Of a stretch of DNA of 64,000 nucleotides, positions 33,853 through 42,237 are shown piece by piece. Position 1 is the stretch's first letter. Each line of letters opens with the position of its first letter. The stretch lies in contig NZ_VDUZ01000048.1 of assembly GCF_008039615.1 (NCBI RefSeq), forward strand, positions 1-64,000, read 5' to 3'. The notes below the pieces were generated by a model that saw only the letters and a program-made list of their open reading frames with translations, was not told the DNA's origin and did no database searches. Origin of the DNA: Vineibacter terrae (GTDB taxonomy: Bacteria > Pseudomonadota > Alphaproteobacteria > Reyranellales > Reyranellaceae). Made by a program: the position numbers and the translations under genes.

Positions 33853-34695
33853 ATGCAGGCACAGGAGATGAAGGTCGACATGCAGAGCGGACACCCGCTG
33901 GATATCGCCACGCAGCTGACGCCGGAAGGTGACGGCCGCCTGTCGGGCCGGACCACGGCAGACTACTGGAACATGACAGGCCCGTATGGCGGCATCACCG
34001 CGGCGATACTGCTGCGCGCGGTGGTCGACGACCCCAGGCGGCTGGGCAACCCGGTGGCGCTCACGGTCAATTTTTGCGCCGCCATCGCGGCCGGCGCGTT
34101 CGAGGTCGTGCTGGTCGAGCAGCGACGGAGTCGCTCGACCCAGCACTGGTCGGTCGAGCTGCGGCAGGCCGGCGCGACGACCGCGACCGCGTCGGTCGTG
34201 TGCGGCCTGCGCCGCGAGACCTTCGCGCACGCTCCCGTGACGCCGCCGCGCCTGCCGCCGATAGAGGAAGTTGCGCCGGCCGACACGAGCGGGCGCATGA
34301 ACTGGCTGCAGCGCTACCGCTTCCACTTCGCCGAGGGCGCGCCCGTCTTCGGCACGGTGCCGCTGGCGCAGCTGGGGAGCGCGCGCTCGCTGCTGTGGCT
34401 GTCGGATGCGCCGGCGCGACCGCTGGACTTCGTCTCGCTCGCCGCCATGGCCGATGCCTTCATCCTGCGCCTGCTGCAGGTGCGCGGCACCTTCGTGCCG
34501 GGCAGCACGGTGTCGCTGACCACCTACTTCCATGCCACGGCCGAAGAGCTGCAGGCCCAGGGCAGCGCGCCGCTGTGCGGCGTGGCCGACGCGCGGCGCT
34601 TCAACGCCGGCTTCCACGACCAGACGATCGAGCTTTGGGGCACCGGCGGCACGCTGCTGGCCTCGGGCGTGCAGGTCGTCTGGTACAAGGAATAG
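33853..34695 (+). CDS. Acyl-CoA thioesterase-like double hot-dog protein
   Basis: This 280-aa protein fits the TesB-like thioesterase family. It has an N-terminal hot-dog domain (YWNMTGPYGGITAAILLRAV, then NPVALTVNFCAAI) and a C-terminal one (RPLDFVSLAAMADAFILRLL then TVSLTTYFHA). It would hydrolyse an acyl-CoA; the substrate is unknown. The ATG at 33853 follows GAGGGG. It lies 14 bases after mobA and 31 bases before the bufferin precursor. Confidence 0.85.
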   Translation: MQAQEMKVDMQSGHPLDIATQLTPEGDGRLSGRTTADYWNMTGPYGGITAAILLRAVVDDPRRLGNPVALTVNFCAAIAAGAFEVVLVEQRRSRSTQHWSVELRQAGATTATASVVCGLRRETFAHAPVTPPRLPPIEEVAPADTSGRMNWLQRYRFHFAEGAPVFGTVPLAQLGSARSLLWLSDAPARPLDFVSLAAMADAFILRLLQVRGTFVPGSTVSLTTYFHATAEELQAQGSAPLCGVADARRFNAGFHDQTIELWGTGGTLLASGVQVVWYKE

Positions 34696-34726
34696 CTTCG
34701 TAGCGTGCCTGTTAAGGAGAAGAGCG

Positions 34727-34978
34727 ATGAAGACCACACACCTCGTTTTGGCATCGGCGATCGCCTCGCTGGCGGCGCTGCCGGCCATGGCCCAGAAGGC
34801 GGGCGAGACCGAGAAATGCTACGGCATCGTCAAGGCCGGCAAGAACGACTGCCAGACCGCGACGTCGTCCTGCGCCGGCACGGCCAAGACCGACGGCCAG
34901 AAGGACGCCTGGATCGCCGTGCCCAAGGGCACCTGCGCCAAGATCGTCGGCGCCTCGACGACCCCGCCCGGGAAGTAG
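34727..34978 (+). CDS. bufA: DUF2282 bufferin-type precursor peptide
   Basis: This 83-aa protein has a signal peptide (LVLASAIASLAALPAMAQ) and a mature part with four cysteines (31, 42, 49, 70) in EKCYGIVKAGKNDCQ, SSCAGTAK and PKGTCAKI, the DUF2282/BufA1 pattern. In bufferins the central cysteines are converted by an MNIO enzyme to heterocycles that bind copper in the periplasm. The next two genes encode that enzyme and its partner. AAGGAGAAG precedes the ATG at 34727. Confidence 0.9.
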   Translation: MKTTHLVLASAIASLAALPAMAQKAGETEKCYGIVKAGKNDCQTATSSCAGTAKTDGQKDAWIAVPKGTCAKIVGASTTPPGK

Positions 34979-34992
34979 GGCGGACCGCGCTC

Positions 34993-35075
34993 CCGTCATC
35001 CCGAGCGCAGCGAGGGATCTCCTGAGGATCGAGTCTCCGTTCGCGGGAGATCCCTCGCTGCGCTCGGGATGACGG
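34993..35075. repeat. REP hairpin between bufA and bufB
   Basis: Arms 34993-35022 and 35046-35075 are perfect 30-base reverse complements around a 23-base loop. The arm begins ccgtcatcccgagcgcagcg. It nearly fills the gap between precursor and enzyme genes and could lower downstream expression or protect the precursor mRNA end. Confidence 0.85.
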
Positions 35076-35096
35076 TCACGATCACAAAGGCCCCGC

Positions 35097-35945
35097 ATGG
35101 ACCACGCCCCGCCATTGCCCGCCGGCATCGGCCTGCGTGCCCGCCATCTCGACGAGATCGCAGCGCGCGCGCCGGAGGTCGGCTTCCTCGAGATCCATGC
35201 CGAGAACCATCTCACCGGCGGGCCGGCGTTGCGCAAGGTCGAGCGCCTGCGCTGCGACCATGCGATGAGCGTGCACGGCGTCGGCCTGTCGCTGGGCAGC
35301 GCCGACGGCCTGGATGCGTATCACCTCGGCCGCGTGGCGGGCCTGGTGGCGCGCCTCGAGCCGCAATTCGTGTCCGAGCACCTGGCCTGGAGCGTGGTCG
35401 CGGGCACCTACCTCAACGACCTGCTGCCCTTGCCGTACACCGAGGAGAGCCTCGACGTCGTGGCGCGCAACGTCGAGCGGCTGCAGGCGACGCTGCAGCG
35501 GCCCGTCATGATCGAGAACCCGTCAGGCTACGTCGTGTTCCGCCAGTCGTCGATCCCCGAGCCAGAGTTCCTGGCCGCGCTGGTGGCGCGCACCGGCTGC
35601 CGCCTGCTGTGCGACGTCAACAACATCTTCGTGTCCGGCTGCAATCTCGGCTTCGATCCGGCCGCCTATCTCGCGGCCCTGCCGCCGGCGGCGATCGACG
35701 AGATCCATCTGGCCGGCCATGCGCGCAACGATGCCGACGGCGAGGTCATCCTGATCGACGACCATGGCGCGCGGGTCGACGCGGCGGTGTGGGCCCTCTA
35801 CCGCGCCGCCATCGCGCGGTTCGGCCGGCGGCCGACCCTGATCGAGTGGGACACCGACGTGCCGGCGCTGGACGTGCTGCTCGACGAGGCGGCGCGCGCC
35901 GACCGCGAGGCCGCGGCCGCCATGGCGACGGGGGAGGCGGCATGA
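35097..35945 (+). CDS. bufB: DUF692 MNIO-family bufferin-modifying enzyme
   Basis: This 282-aa TIM-barrel oxidase belongs to the multinuclear non-haem iron oxidases. Metal-ligand blocks are all visible: FLEIHAENHL, MSVHGVGLSLG, FVSEHLAW, MIENPSGY, LLCDVNNIFVSGCN, EIHLAGHARND and LIEWDTDVP. It would modify cysteines of the bufA product before export. The stop overlaps the next start (ATGA), showing coupling. Confidence 0.92.
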   Translation: MDHAPPLPAGIGLRARHLDEIAARAPEVGFLEIHAENHLTGGPALRKVERLRCDHAMSVHGVGLSLGSADGLDAYHLGRVAGLVARLEPQFVSEHLAWSVVAGTYLNDLLPLPYTEESLDVVARNVERLQATLQRPVMIENPSGYVVFRQSSIPEPEFLAALVARTGCRLLCDVNNIFVSGCNLGFDPAAYLAALPPAAIDEIHLAGHARNDADGEVILIDDHGARVDAAVWALYRAAIARFGRRPTLIEWDTDVPALDVLLDEAARADREAAAAMATGEAA

Positions 35946-36781
35946 GCGCGATGGACGCAGGCGCGATGGACGCAGGCGCGATGGACGCAGGCACGATGGA
36001 CGCAGGCGCGATGGACCTGGGGGCGCTGCAGCGCGCCTTCCGTGCGCATCTGCTGGGGGAGGCGGTGCCGGAACTGGTCGTGGCCACGGTGAGCGACCGC
36101 ATCCCGTCGGCCGCGCGGCTGCGGGTCCATCGCCATCACGTGCTGGGCAGCCTCACGGCGGCGCTGGGCGCCACCTTCTCGACCGTGCGTGGCGTGGTGG
36201 GTGATGATTTCTTCGCCGGCATGGCGCGTGCCTTCATCATCCAGGCGCCGCCCCGCGGGCCGGTGCTGAGCGAGCACGGCGCCGGCTTCCCCGGATTCGT
36301 CGACAGCTGGCCGCCGGCCGGCGGGCTGCCGTACCTCGCCGATGTCGCGCGGCTCGACTGGGCCCTGACCTTGGCCTACAACGCGCCGGCGGCGCGGGGG
36401 CTGACCGCCGATCGGCTGGCGTCGCTGCCGCCTGAAGCGCTCGCGGCGCTGCGGCTGGCGCTGCGAGCCGGGGTGGCGCTGGTGTCGTCGGCGTATCCCC
36501 TCGACCGCATCTGGGCCCTCAACCATGGCGGGCAGGTCGAGGGCGTGGACCTGGATGCCGGCGGCGTCGACCTGCTGGTCTTTCCGCGCGCCGAGGATGC
36601 CGCCTTCGTGCGGCTCGAAGCCGGGGTCGCGGCGCTGGCGGCGGCGCTGGATCGCGGGCAGCCTCTGGGGGCGGCGGTCGAGCACGCCCGGCTGCGGCAG
36701 CCGGGGCTTGACGCCGGGGCCGCCCTGGGGCGCCTGCTGAGCCTCGACGCGCTCTCGGCGTCTGCCGACAACCCATTGTGA
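35942..36781 (+). CDS. bufC: DUF2063 bufferin partner protein
   Basis: This 279-aa protein has the HvfC/BufC N-terminal domain (ALQRAFRAHLLG, then RLRVHRHHVLGSLTAALGAT), known to contain a peptide-recognition-like fold that helps the MNIO enzyme bind its precursor. It completes a bufABC operon. Residues 4-23 are an in-frame repeat of MDAGA, each unit starting with Met, so initiation could occur at several codons. The start at 35942 overlaps the bufB stop. Confidence 0.9.
   Translation: MSAMDAGAMDAGAMDAGTMDAGAMDLGALQRAFRAHLLGEAVPELVVATVSDRIPSAARLRVHRHHVLGSLTAALGATFSTVRGVVGDDFFAGMARAFIIQAPPRGPVLSEHGAGFPGFVDSWPPAGGLPYLADVARLDWALTLAYNAPAARGLTADRLASLPPEALAALRLALRAGVALVSSAYPLDRIWALNHGGQVEGVDLDAGGVDLLVFPRAEDAAFVRLEAGVAALAAALDRGQPLGAAVEHARLRQPGLDAGAALGRLLSLDALSASADNPL
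35951..36010 (+). repeat. Four tandem 15-bp units (MDAGA) in bufC
   Basis: The unit atggacgcaggcgcg occurs four times at 35951-36010, with one base change in the third, and a decayed fifth (atggacctgggggcg). Each unit is in frame and carries an ATG. Copy changes would alter length without a frameshift. Confidence 0.9.
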
Positions 36782-36945
36782 TAATTGGATGAATCCGATT
36801 TGGCCTGTCTTGTTGCAACGCACTACAACCAGTCCCGGAGGCAAACGGAAAAGCTTGTTTCCGCACCCGTGGTCCCGTATTACTCCGCGCGCCCTGGGGC
36901 CCGCGACATGCCGTGTGGTACAGCGTAGAAGCGAGGGGTTGCGCA

Positions 36946-37356
36946 ATGATGTTGCCGCAGAACTACCGGCCGACGGACAAAGAGCCGTTCATGAATCCGA
37001 TGCAGCAGGAATACTTCCGGCAAAAGCTGCTGATCTGGAAAGGCGAGCTCGTCGAGGAATCGAACCAGACACTTCAAAACATGACTGAGGAAAGCCTCGC
37101 CCAGCCGGACCTCGCGGACCGGGCGACAGCGGAGACCGACAGAGCCCTGGAGTTGCGCACCCGCGATCGTTATCGCAAGCTGATCTCGAAGATCGATGCC
37201 GCGCTGCGGCGCCTGGAGGAGGATACCTACGGCTATTGCGAGGAAACCGGCGAGCCGATCTCGCTGAAGCGCCTGGAGGCACGGCCGATCGCAACCTTGA
37301 GTGTCGAGGCGCAGGAGCGCCACGAGCGCATGGAGCGCACCAAGCGCGACGATTGA
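36946..37356 (+). CDS. dksA: DksA-family RNA polymerase-binding protein
   Basis: This 136-aa transcription factor has the coiled-coil (FRQKLLIWKGELVEESNQTL to RKLISKIDAALRRLEEDTYG) with the acidic tip DLADRATAETD that enters the RNA polymerase channel. The zinc-finger region reads YCEETGEPISLKRLEARP, with one cysteine left of the four in E. coli DksA, a pattern normal for many Alphaproteobacteria. It works with ppGpp in the stringent response. GAGGGG lies upstream of the double ATG at 36946. Confidence 0.92.
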   Translation: MMLPQNYRPTDKEPFMNPMQQEYFRQKLLIWKGELVEESNQTLQNMTEESLAQPDLADRATAETDRALELRTRDRYRKLISKIDAALRRLEEDTYGYCEETGEPISLKRLEARPIATLSVEAQERHERMERTKRDD

Positions 37357-37389
37357 GCTGCTGGTCATCTCCAGCACACGGAGCAGGCG

Positions 37390-37797
37390 ATGAAGATCAC
37401 AACCCTTTCGCTCGCCATGGCCGCGGCATTGATGCTGGCCGGTCCGGCCGCCCTGGCGCGCGATGGCCAGCCGCTCGTGGCGCAGGCGGCGCCCGCCGAC
37501 AAGCTCACCGGCATGGCGGCGTGGACGGCGCTGGTCGGCAACACGGTGGTGGGCAAGATCGAGAGCAAGGACTTCGCCGACTACTACCTGTCGGACGGCA
37601 CGGTGAAGTCGATGATGGACGATCAGGTCGCGGCCGGGAAATGGTCGCTCGAAGGCGACAAGATCTGCTTCGTCTACCCCGACGAGCCCAAGGAGTGCTA
37701 CGCCATCGAGGTCGCCGGCGAGACCGCCACATTCGTCGACAAATCAGGCGGCAGCATCCGCGCCCAGATCCTCAAGGGCAACGCCAAGAACATGTGA
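37390..37797 (+). CDS. Exported hypothetical protein, 135 aa
   Basis: The protein has a signal peptide (LSLAMAAALMLAGPAALA) and a small beta-rich domain with two cysteines in KICFVYPDEPKECYAIEV. Similar short periplasmic proteins with a W-x-L-x-G-D-x-I-C-F block are common in Alphaproteobacteria, but I know no function. It follows dksA by 33 bases and may share its transcript. Confidence 0.7.
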   Translation: MKITTLSLAMAAALMLAGPAALARDGQPLVAQAAPADKLTGMAAWTALVGNTVVGKIESKDFADYYLSDGTVKSMMDDQVAAGKWSLEGDKICFVYPDEPKECYAIEVAGETATFVDKSGGSIRAQILKGNAKNM

Positions 37798-37804
37798 CGC
37801 CCGC

Positions 37805-37828
37805 CTTCATGGTGAGCCTGTCGAACCA
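37805..37828. repeat. Half copy of the CTTCATGGTGAGC repeat
   Basis: The first 24 bases of the 25398 arm recur here (cttcatggtgagcctgtcga, then acca), with ccgcc/ggcgg on either side. It lies between convergent genes. Confidence 0.6.
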
Positions 37829-37840
37829 GGCGGCGGACGC

Positions 37841-38836
37841 CTACTCGAACTTGATGTCGAGCTCCTTGACCTTGGCGGCCCAGAAGGCGTGCTCCTTGCG
37901 CACCGCTGCAGTGAACTGAGCCCGGGTCTGCGTCGCCGGCGGCAGCTCCAGGCCGTCCTTGGCCAGGGCCTCCTCCATCTTCTTCTCGGCCAGCGCCGTC
38001 TTGGTCTCCTGCTCGATGCGGTCGATCACGGCCTCGGCCGTCTTGGCCGGCACGAAGAGGCCGTGCCAGCCCTTCACCACCAGGCCGGGGAAGCCGGCTT
38101 CCTCCAGGGTCGGCACGTCGGGCAGCGCCTTCACCCGCCGATCGCCAGTGACCGCCAGCGCCTTGAGCTTGCCGGCCTTGATCTGGCTCACGGCCGGCGG
38201 CAGCGAGCTGAAGTTCATCGTGATGACACCGCTGATGACGTCCAGCAGGGCCGGGCCGGTGCCCTTGTAGGGCACATGCGTCAGCTCGATGCCGGCGGCA
38301 TGGGCGAACAGCACGCCGGCGAGATGGTTGCTGCCGCCGACGCCGGACGACGAGAAGGTGAGCTTGCCCGGCTGCTGCCTGGCCAGGGCCGCCAGCTCCT
38401 TGGGGGTGCTGGCCGGCACGTCGGGATGCACCGCCAGCACGTACTGGTAGTCGGTCGTCTGCACCACCGGCACCAGGTCGTCGACCGTGCTGATGGTGAA
38501 GTTCTTGAGGATGTGCGGGTTGAGCACGATGTTGCTGCTGACCGCATAAAGGATGGTGTTGCCGTCGGGCCGGGCGCGCGCCACGGCCTGCGTGCCGATG
38601 CCGCCGGCGGCGGCGCCCTTGTTGTCGACCACCAGCGGCTGGCCCAGCCGCGGCGAGACCAGATGCGCCAGCTCGCGCGCCACGATGTCGGCGCCGCCGC
38701 CGGCGGCATAGGGCACCACCAGGGTGACGGGCTGGGTCGGCCACTTGGCCTGCGCGCCGGCACGGCCGGACGACAGTCCGGCGGCGCTCAGCGCGCCGGC
38801 GCCGGCGACGAAGCGGCGGCGGGTCGTGGCGGTCAT
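37841..38836 (-). CDS. Bug-family tripartite tricarboxylate transporter binding protein
   Basis: This 331-aa periplasmic protein starts with TRRRFVAGAGALSAAG, a Tat-like signal, then shows the Bug/TctC fold: PVTLVVPYAAGGGADIVARE and VPYKGTGPALLDVISG. These proteins capture carboxylates for TctAB permeases, which are not nearby. It lies downstream of the cupin and TcuA genes on the same strand, suggesting it binds tricarballylate or a related acid. GGAGG supports the start. Confidence 0.9.
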   Translation of the reverse strand: MTATTRRRFVAGAGALSAAGLSSGRAGAQAKWPTQPVTLVVPYAAGGGADIVARELAHLVSPRLGQPLVVDNKGAAAGGIGTQAVARARPDGNTILYAVSSNIVLNPHILKNFTISTVDDLVPVVQTTDYQYVLAVHPDVPASTPKELAALARQQPGKLTFSSSGVGGSNHLAGVLFAHAAGIELTHVPYKGTGPALLDVISGVITMNFSSLPPAVSQIKAGKLKALAVTGDRRVKALPDVPTLEEAGFPGLVVKGWHGLFVPAKTAEAVIDRIEQETKTALAEKKMEEALAKDGLELPPATQTRAQFTAAVRKEHAFWAAKVKELDIKFE

Positions 38837-38870
38837 CCGATCCTCCCTGATTGATTGCTTTGGCTGGAGC

Positions 38871-39215
38871 CTATATCGGCGGCGCGGCCGCCTCGACATG
38901 AATCGCCAGCCACAGCGTCGCAGCGCCGGCTTGCGTCCAGGCGACGCGGTGCCGGCGATGCGGCTCGATCCAGAGATAGTCGCCCGGCTCCAGGCGTCGC
39001 GGCGCCGGCTCGTCCTCGAGCTGCAGCCCGGCGGCGCCGCGCAGCAGCAGCACCCATTCACCCTGCGGCTGGTCGTACCAGAAGCCCGGTGGGCTGGCCT
39101 GGCCGCAGGACACGATGCGCTCGACCCGCACGCCCGGCCGCGACAGCAGCACCTCGAACCGCTCGGCCGCCGGGTCGGGCGCGAGGTCGGCGAGGATGTT
39201 GCCGGCGCCGCTCAT
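38871..39215 (-). CDS. Cupin-domain protein
   Basis: This 114-aa single-domain cupin has a first motif built on PPGFWYDQPQGEWVLLLRG and a second on LEPGDYLWIEPHRRHRV. The metal-binding His count is low, with one clear histidine pair in HRRHRV. Role unknown; it may sense or modify the pathway acid. Its ATG overlaps the tcuA stop, so it is part of that operon. Confidence 0.8.
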   Translation of the reverse strand: MSGAGNILADLAPDPAAERFEVLLSRPGVRVERIVSCGQASPPGFWYDQPQGEWVLLLRGAAGLQLEDEPAPRRLEPGDYLWIEPHRRHRVAWTQAGAATLWLAIHVEAAAPPI

Positions 39216-40702
39216 GCCGCCGTCATGGCCGCCTGGCCGGCGCTGTCGCCGGCGATCTTGCCCAGCACGGCACCCGACACCAGGCCGGTGCCGCCGGGGT
39301 AGTTGTGGTAGAAGAGGCCGCCCACCAGCTCGCCGGCGGCGTAGAGGCCGGGGATGGCCGCGCCATCGCTGTGCTGGACCTGGCAGGCGGTGTCGACCTT
39401 CAGGCCGCCGAAGGTGAAGGTGATGCCGCAGGTGACGGCGTAGGCCTCGAACGGCGGCGTGTCGATCACATTGGCCCAGTTGGTCTTGGGCACCGCCAGC
39501 CCACGGGTGCCGCGGCCGTCCTTGACCGCGGGGTTGAACGGCACCTCGGTCATCACCGCGTCGTTGTAGGCCCGGATCGTCTCCAGGCAGCGCGCCGCGT
39601 CGACGCCCTCGAGCTTCCTCGCCAGCTCCTCCAGCGTGTCGGCGCGCACCTTGGTGATGCGGCGGATGCGGTACTCGTCGCGCAGCTTGTCGATCACCTT
39701 GGCGTCGAAGATCTGCCAGGCGAACTGCTCGGGCTGCGACAGGATCACGCCGCCGTACTTGGCGTAGGTGTAGTTGCGGAAGTCGGCGCCCTCGTCGACG
39801 AAGCGCTCGCCCCTGGCATTGACCATGATGCCCAGCGGGTAGGAGTGCTTCTGGAAGTTGTCGCCCACCTCCAGGTCGCCGAACGGCGGCGCGTTGAGGT
39901 CCCAGCCCACGGCGTGGCAGCCCGACCAGTGGCCGTGCGGCTGGGCGCCGATGTCCAGCGCCATGCGGATGCCGGCGCCGGTGTTGAAGCGCGTGCCGCG
40001 CACCTTGGCCAAATCCCAGGTCGGCCCGAGATAGCGGGTGCGCATCTCGGTGTTGGACTCGAAGCCGCCGCAGGCCAGCACCGTGGCGCGGGCGCGGATC
40101 TCGAAGCGCTTGCCCTTGTGCCGGGCGACGGCGCCCAGCACCACGCCGTCGCGCTCGATCAGGTCGGCCGCCGCCGTCTCGTAGCGCAGGTCGATGCCCT
40201 GCTGCCTGCAGGCCTTGTGCTCGAGCTCGACCAGGCCCGGTCCGCCGCCCCAGGCCTCGACCGCCAAGCCGCCCCAGAACTTGTACTTGCCGTCGACCTT
40301 GAAGGCCTGCCGCCCGTAGCTGGGCTGGAAGCGCACGCCCTTGCTGCGCATCCACCGCATCGTGGGAAAGCTCTGCTCGACCAGCAGCTCGGCCAGCTCG
40401 GGGTCGCTGCGGTACTGGGTGACCCGCATCAGGTCGTCGAGGTACTGATCGGCGGTGTAGACCCCGAAATCGACGTTGCGCCGCTCGTCGTCGGTGAGGT
40501 CGTAGAGCTGCGCCAGGTCGTCGACGCCGTTGAAGACCACGCGCATGGCGCCGGCCGTGTAGCGGCTGTTGCCGCCGGAATCGTCCTCGGGCGCCGCTTC
40601 GAGCATCACCACCCGGGCGCCGTGCTCGCGCGCGGCCAGCGCCGCGCAGGCCGCCGCGTTGCCGGCGCCCACCACCAAGACGTCGCAGTCGATGTCCGAC
40701 AT
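39212..40702 (-). CDS. tcuA: FAD-dependent tricarballylate dehydrogenase (TcuA)
   Basis: This 496-aa flavoprotein belongs to the fumarate-reductase/succinate-dehydrogenase flavoprotein family and matches TcuA closely: CDVLVVGAGNAAACAALAA is the FAD-binding opening, and HNYPGGTGLVSGAVLG is near the C-terminus. TcuA oxidises tricarballylate to cis-aconitate. The usual partner TcuB is not here. The start at 40702 has GGAG upstream; a start at 40720 is possible. The gene is divergent from eutB. Confidence 0.88.
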   Translation of the reverse strand: MSDIDCDVLVVGAGNAAACAALAAREHGARVVMLEAAPEDDSGGNSRYTAGAMRVVFNGVDDLAQLYDLTDDERRNVDFGVYTADQYLDDLMRVTQYRSDPELAELLVEQSFPTMRWMRSKGVRFQPSYGRQAFKVDGKYKFWGGLAVEAWGGGPGLVELEHKACRQQGIDLRYETAAADLIERDGVVLGAVARHKGKRFEIRARATVLACGGFESNTEMRTRYLGPTWDLAKVRGTRFNTGAGIRMALDIGAQPHGHWSGCHAVGWDLNAPPFGDLEVGDNFQKHSYPLGIMVNARGERFVDEGADFRNYTYAKYGGVILSQPEQFAWQIFDAKVIDKLRDEYRIRRITKVRADTLEELARKLEGVDAARCLETIRAYNDAVMTEVPFNPAVKDGRGTRGLAVPKTNWANVIDTPPFEAYAVTCGITFTFGGLKVDTACQVQHSDGAAIPGLYAAGELVGGLFYHNYPGGTGLVSGAVLGKIAGDSAGQAAMTAA

Positions 40703-40848
40703 TCCAGGTCTCCGCATCACGTGTCAGCCGTCAAAATCCTCGAAGGCGCGGCAGCGTGCAACCGCTATCCCGACCCCCGCATTGACGGGGCGGGAGGCGC
40801 TGTGGGCATGATGCGGCCGGCAGTCGCTCACGGTCGCAGGCGGTCGCA

Positions 40849-42237
40849 ATGCCCTATCGTCATCAGGTCGGCGCCACGACGTGGACGTTCAGGGACCTCA
40901 AGGACCTGCTCGCCAAGGCGACCCCGATACGCTCCGGCGATCATCTGGCCGGCATCGCCGCGGCCTCGGCCGAGCAGAGCGTGGCGGCCCGCATGTGCCT
41001 GGCCGAGCTGCCGCTGAAGACCTTCCTCAACGAGGCCGTCGTGCCCTACGAGGCCGACGAGGTGACCCGCCTCATCGTCGATACGCACGACGCGGGCGCC
41101 TTTGCCGCCATCGCCCACCTGACCGTCGGCGACTTCCGCGACTTCCTGCTGTCGGACGACTGCGATGCGCGCGTCCTGGAGGGCATCGCCGGCGGCGTCA
41201 CGCCGGAGATGGCGGCAGCGGTGTCCAAGCTGATGCGCAACCAGGACCTGATCCTGGTCGCCAGCAGGCGCCGCGTCGTGACGCGCTTTCGCAACACCAT
41301 CGGGGAGCCGGGCGTGATGGCCGTGCGGCTGCAGCCCAACCACCCGGCCGACGACCTCGCCGGCATCGCGGCGGCGACCCTGGATGGCCTGCTGTATGGC
41401 TGCGGCGATGCCGTCATCGGCGTCAATCCGGCGTCCGACAGCATCCCGGTGCTGGCGCGGATCTCGGACCTGCTCGACAAGCTCATCGCGCGCTACCGCA
41501 TCCCCACGCAAAGCTGCGTTCTCACTCACGTGACGACGACGATCGACCTGATCGAGCAGGGCGTGCCCGTCGATCTCGTCTTCCAGTCGGTGGCGGGAAC
41601 GGAGAAGGCGAATGCGTCGTTCGGCGTGACGCTGGCGCACCTGAGGGAAGGGATGGAAGCGGCCCGCGCGCTCAAGCGCGGGACGGTCGGCGACAACGTG
41701 ATGTATTTCGAGACCGGCCAGGGCACGGCGCTGTCGGCCGGGGCGCACCATGGCGTCGATCAGCAGACCTGCGAGGCGCGCGCCTATGCGGTCTGCCGCG
41801 CCTTCGAGCCGCTGCTGGTCAACACCGTGGTCGGGTTCATCGGGCCGGAATATCTCTACGACGGCAAGCAGATCATCCGCGCCGGCCTGGAGGACCATTT
41901 CTGCGGCAAGCTGCTGGGCCTGCCGATCGGCTGCGACGTCTGCTACACCAATCACGCCGAGGCCGACCAGGACGACATGGACACGCTCCTGACGCTGCTC
42001 GCCACGGCCGGCGTCAACTACGTCATCGGCGTCCCCGGCGCCGACGATGTGATGCTGAACTACCAGTCCACGTCGTTCCACGATGCGCTCTATGTGCGCG
42101 ATCTCCTGGGCCTGAAGCCGGCACCCGAGTTCGCGACCTGGCTCCAGGATATCGGCATCACCGGCGGCGATGGCCGCCTCCTGAAGCCGGGCGGCGCGCA
42201 CCCGTTGCTCCGCTTCGCGCGGGAGGTCTCGGCATGA
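40849..42237 (+). CDS. eutB: Ethanolamine ammonia-lyase large subunit
   Basis: This 462-aa subunit carries the TIM-barrel active site that, with adenosylcobalamin, splits ethanolamine into acetaldehyde and ammonia. Key blocks are LRLQPNHPADD-like AVRLQPNHPADDLAGI, VIGVNPASDS and MYFETGQGTALS. No shell or reactivase genes follow, so it would work freely in the cytosol. The upstream 146 bases show no cobalamin riboswitch. Confidence 0.95.
   Translation: MPYRHQVGATTWTFRDLKDLLAKATPIRSGDHLAGIAAASAEQSVAARMCLAELPLKTFLNEAVVPYEADEVTRLIVDTHDAGAFAAIAHLTVGDFRDFLLSDDCDARVLEGIAGGVTPEMAAAVSKLMRNQDLILVASRRRVVTRFRNTIGEPGVMAVRLQPNHPADDLAGIAAATLDGLLYGCGDAVIGVNPASDSIPVLARISDLLDKLIARYRIPTQSCVLTHVTTTIDLIEQGVPVDLVFQSVAGTEKANASFGVTLAHLREGMEAARALKRGTVGDNVMYFETGQGTALSAGAHHGVDQQTCEARAYAVCRAFEPLLVNTVVGFIGPEYLYDGKQIIRAGLEDHFCGKLLGLPIGCDVCYTNHAEADQDDMDTLLTLLATAGVNYVIGVPGADDVMLNYQSTSFHDALYVRDLLGLKPAPEFATWLQDIGITGGDGRLLKPGGAHPLLRFAREVSA

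Noticed and set aside
40703-40848. Cobalamin riboswitch before eutB
   Set aside because: The gap lacks the conserved B12-box and is too short for the full fold.
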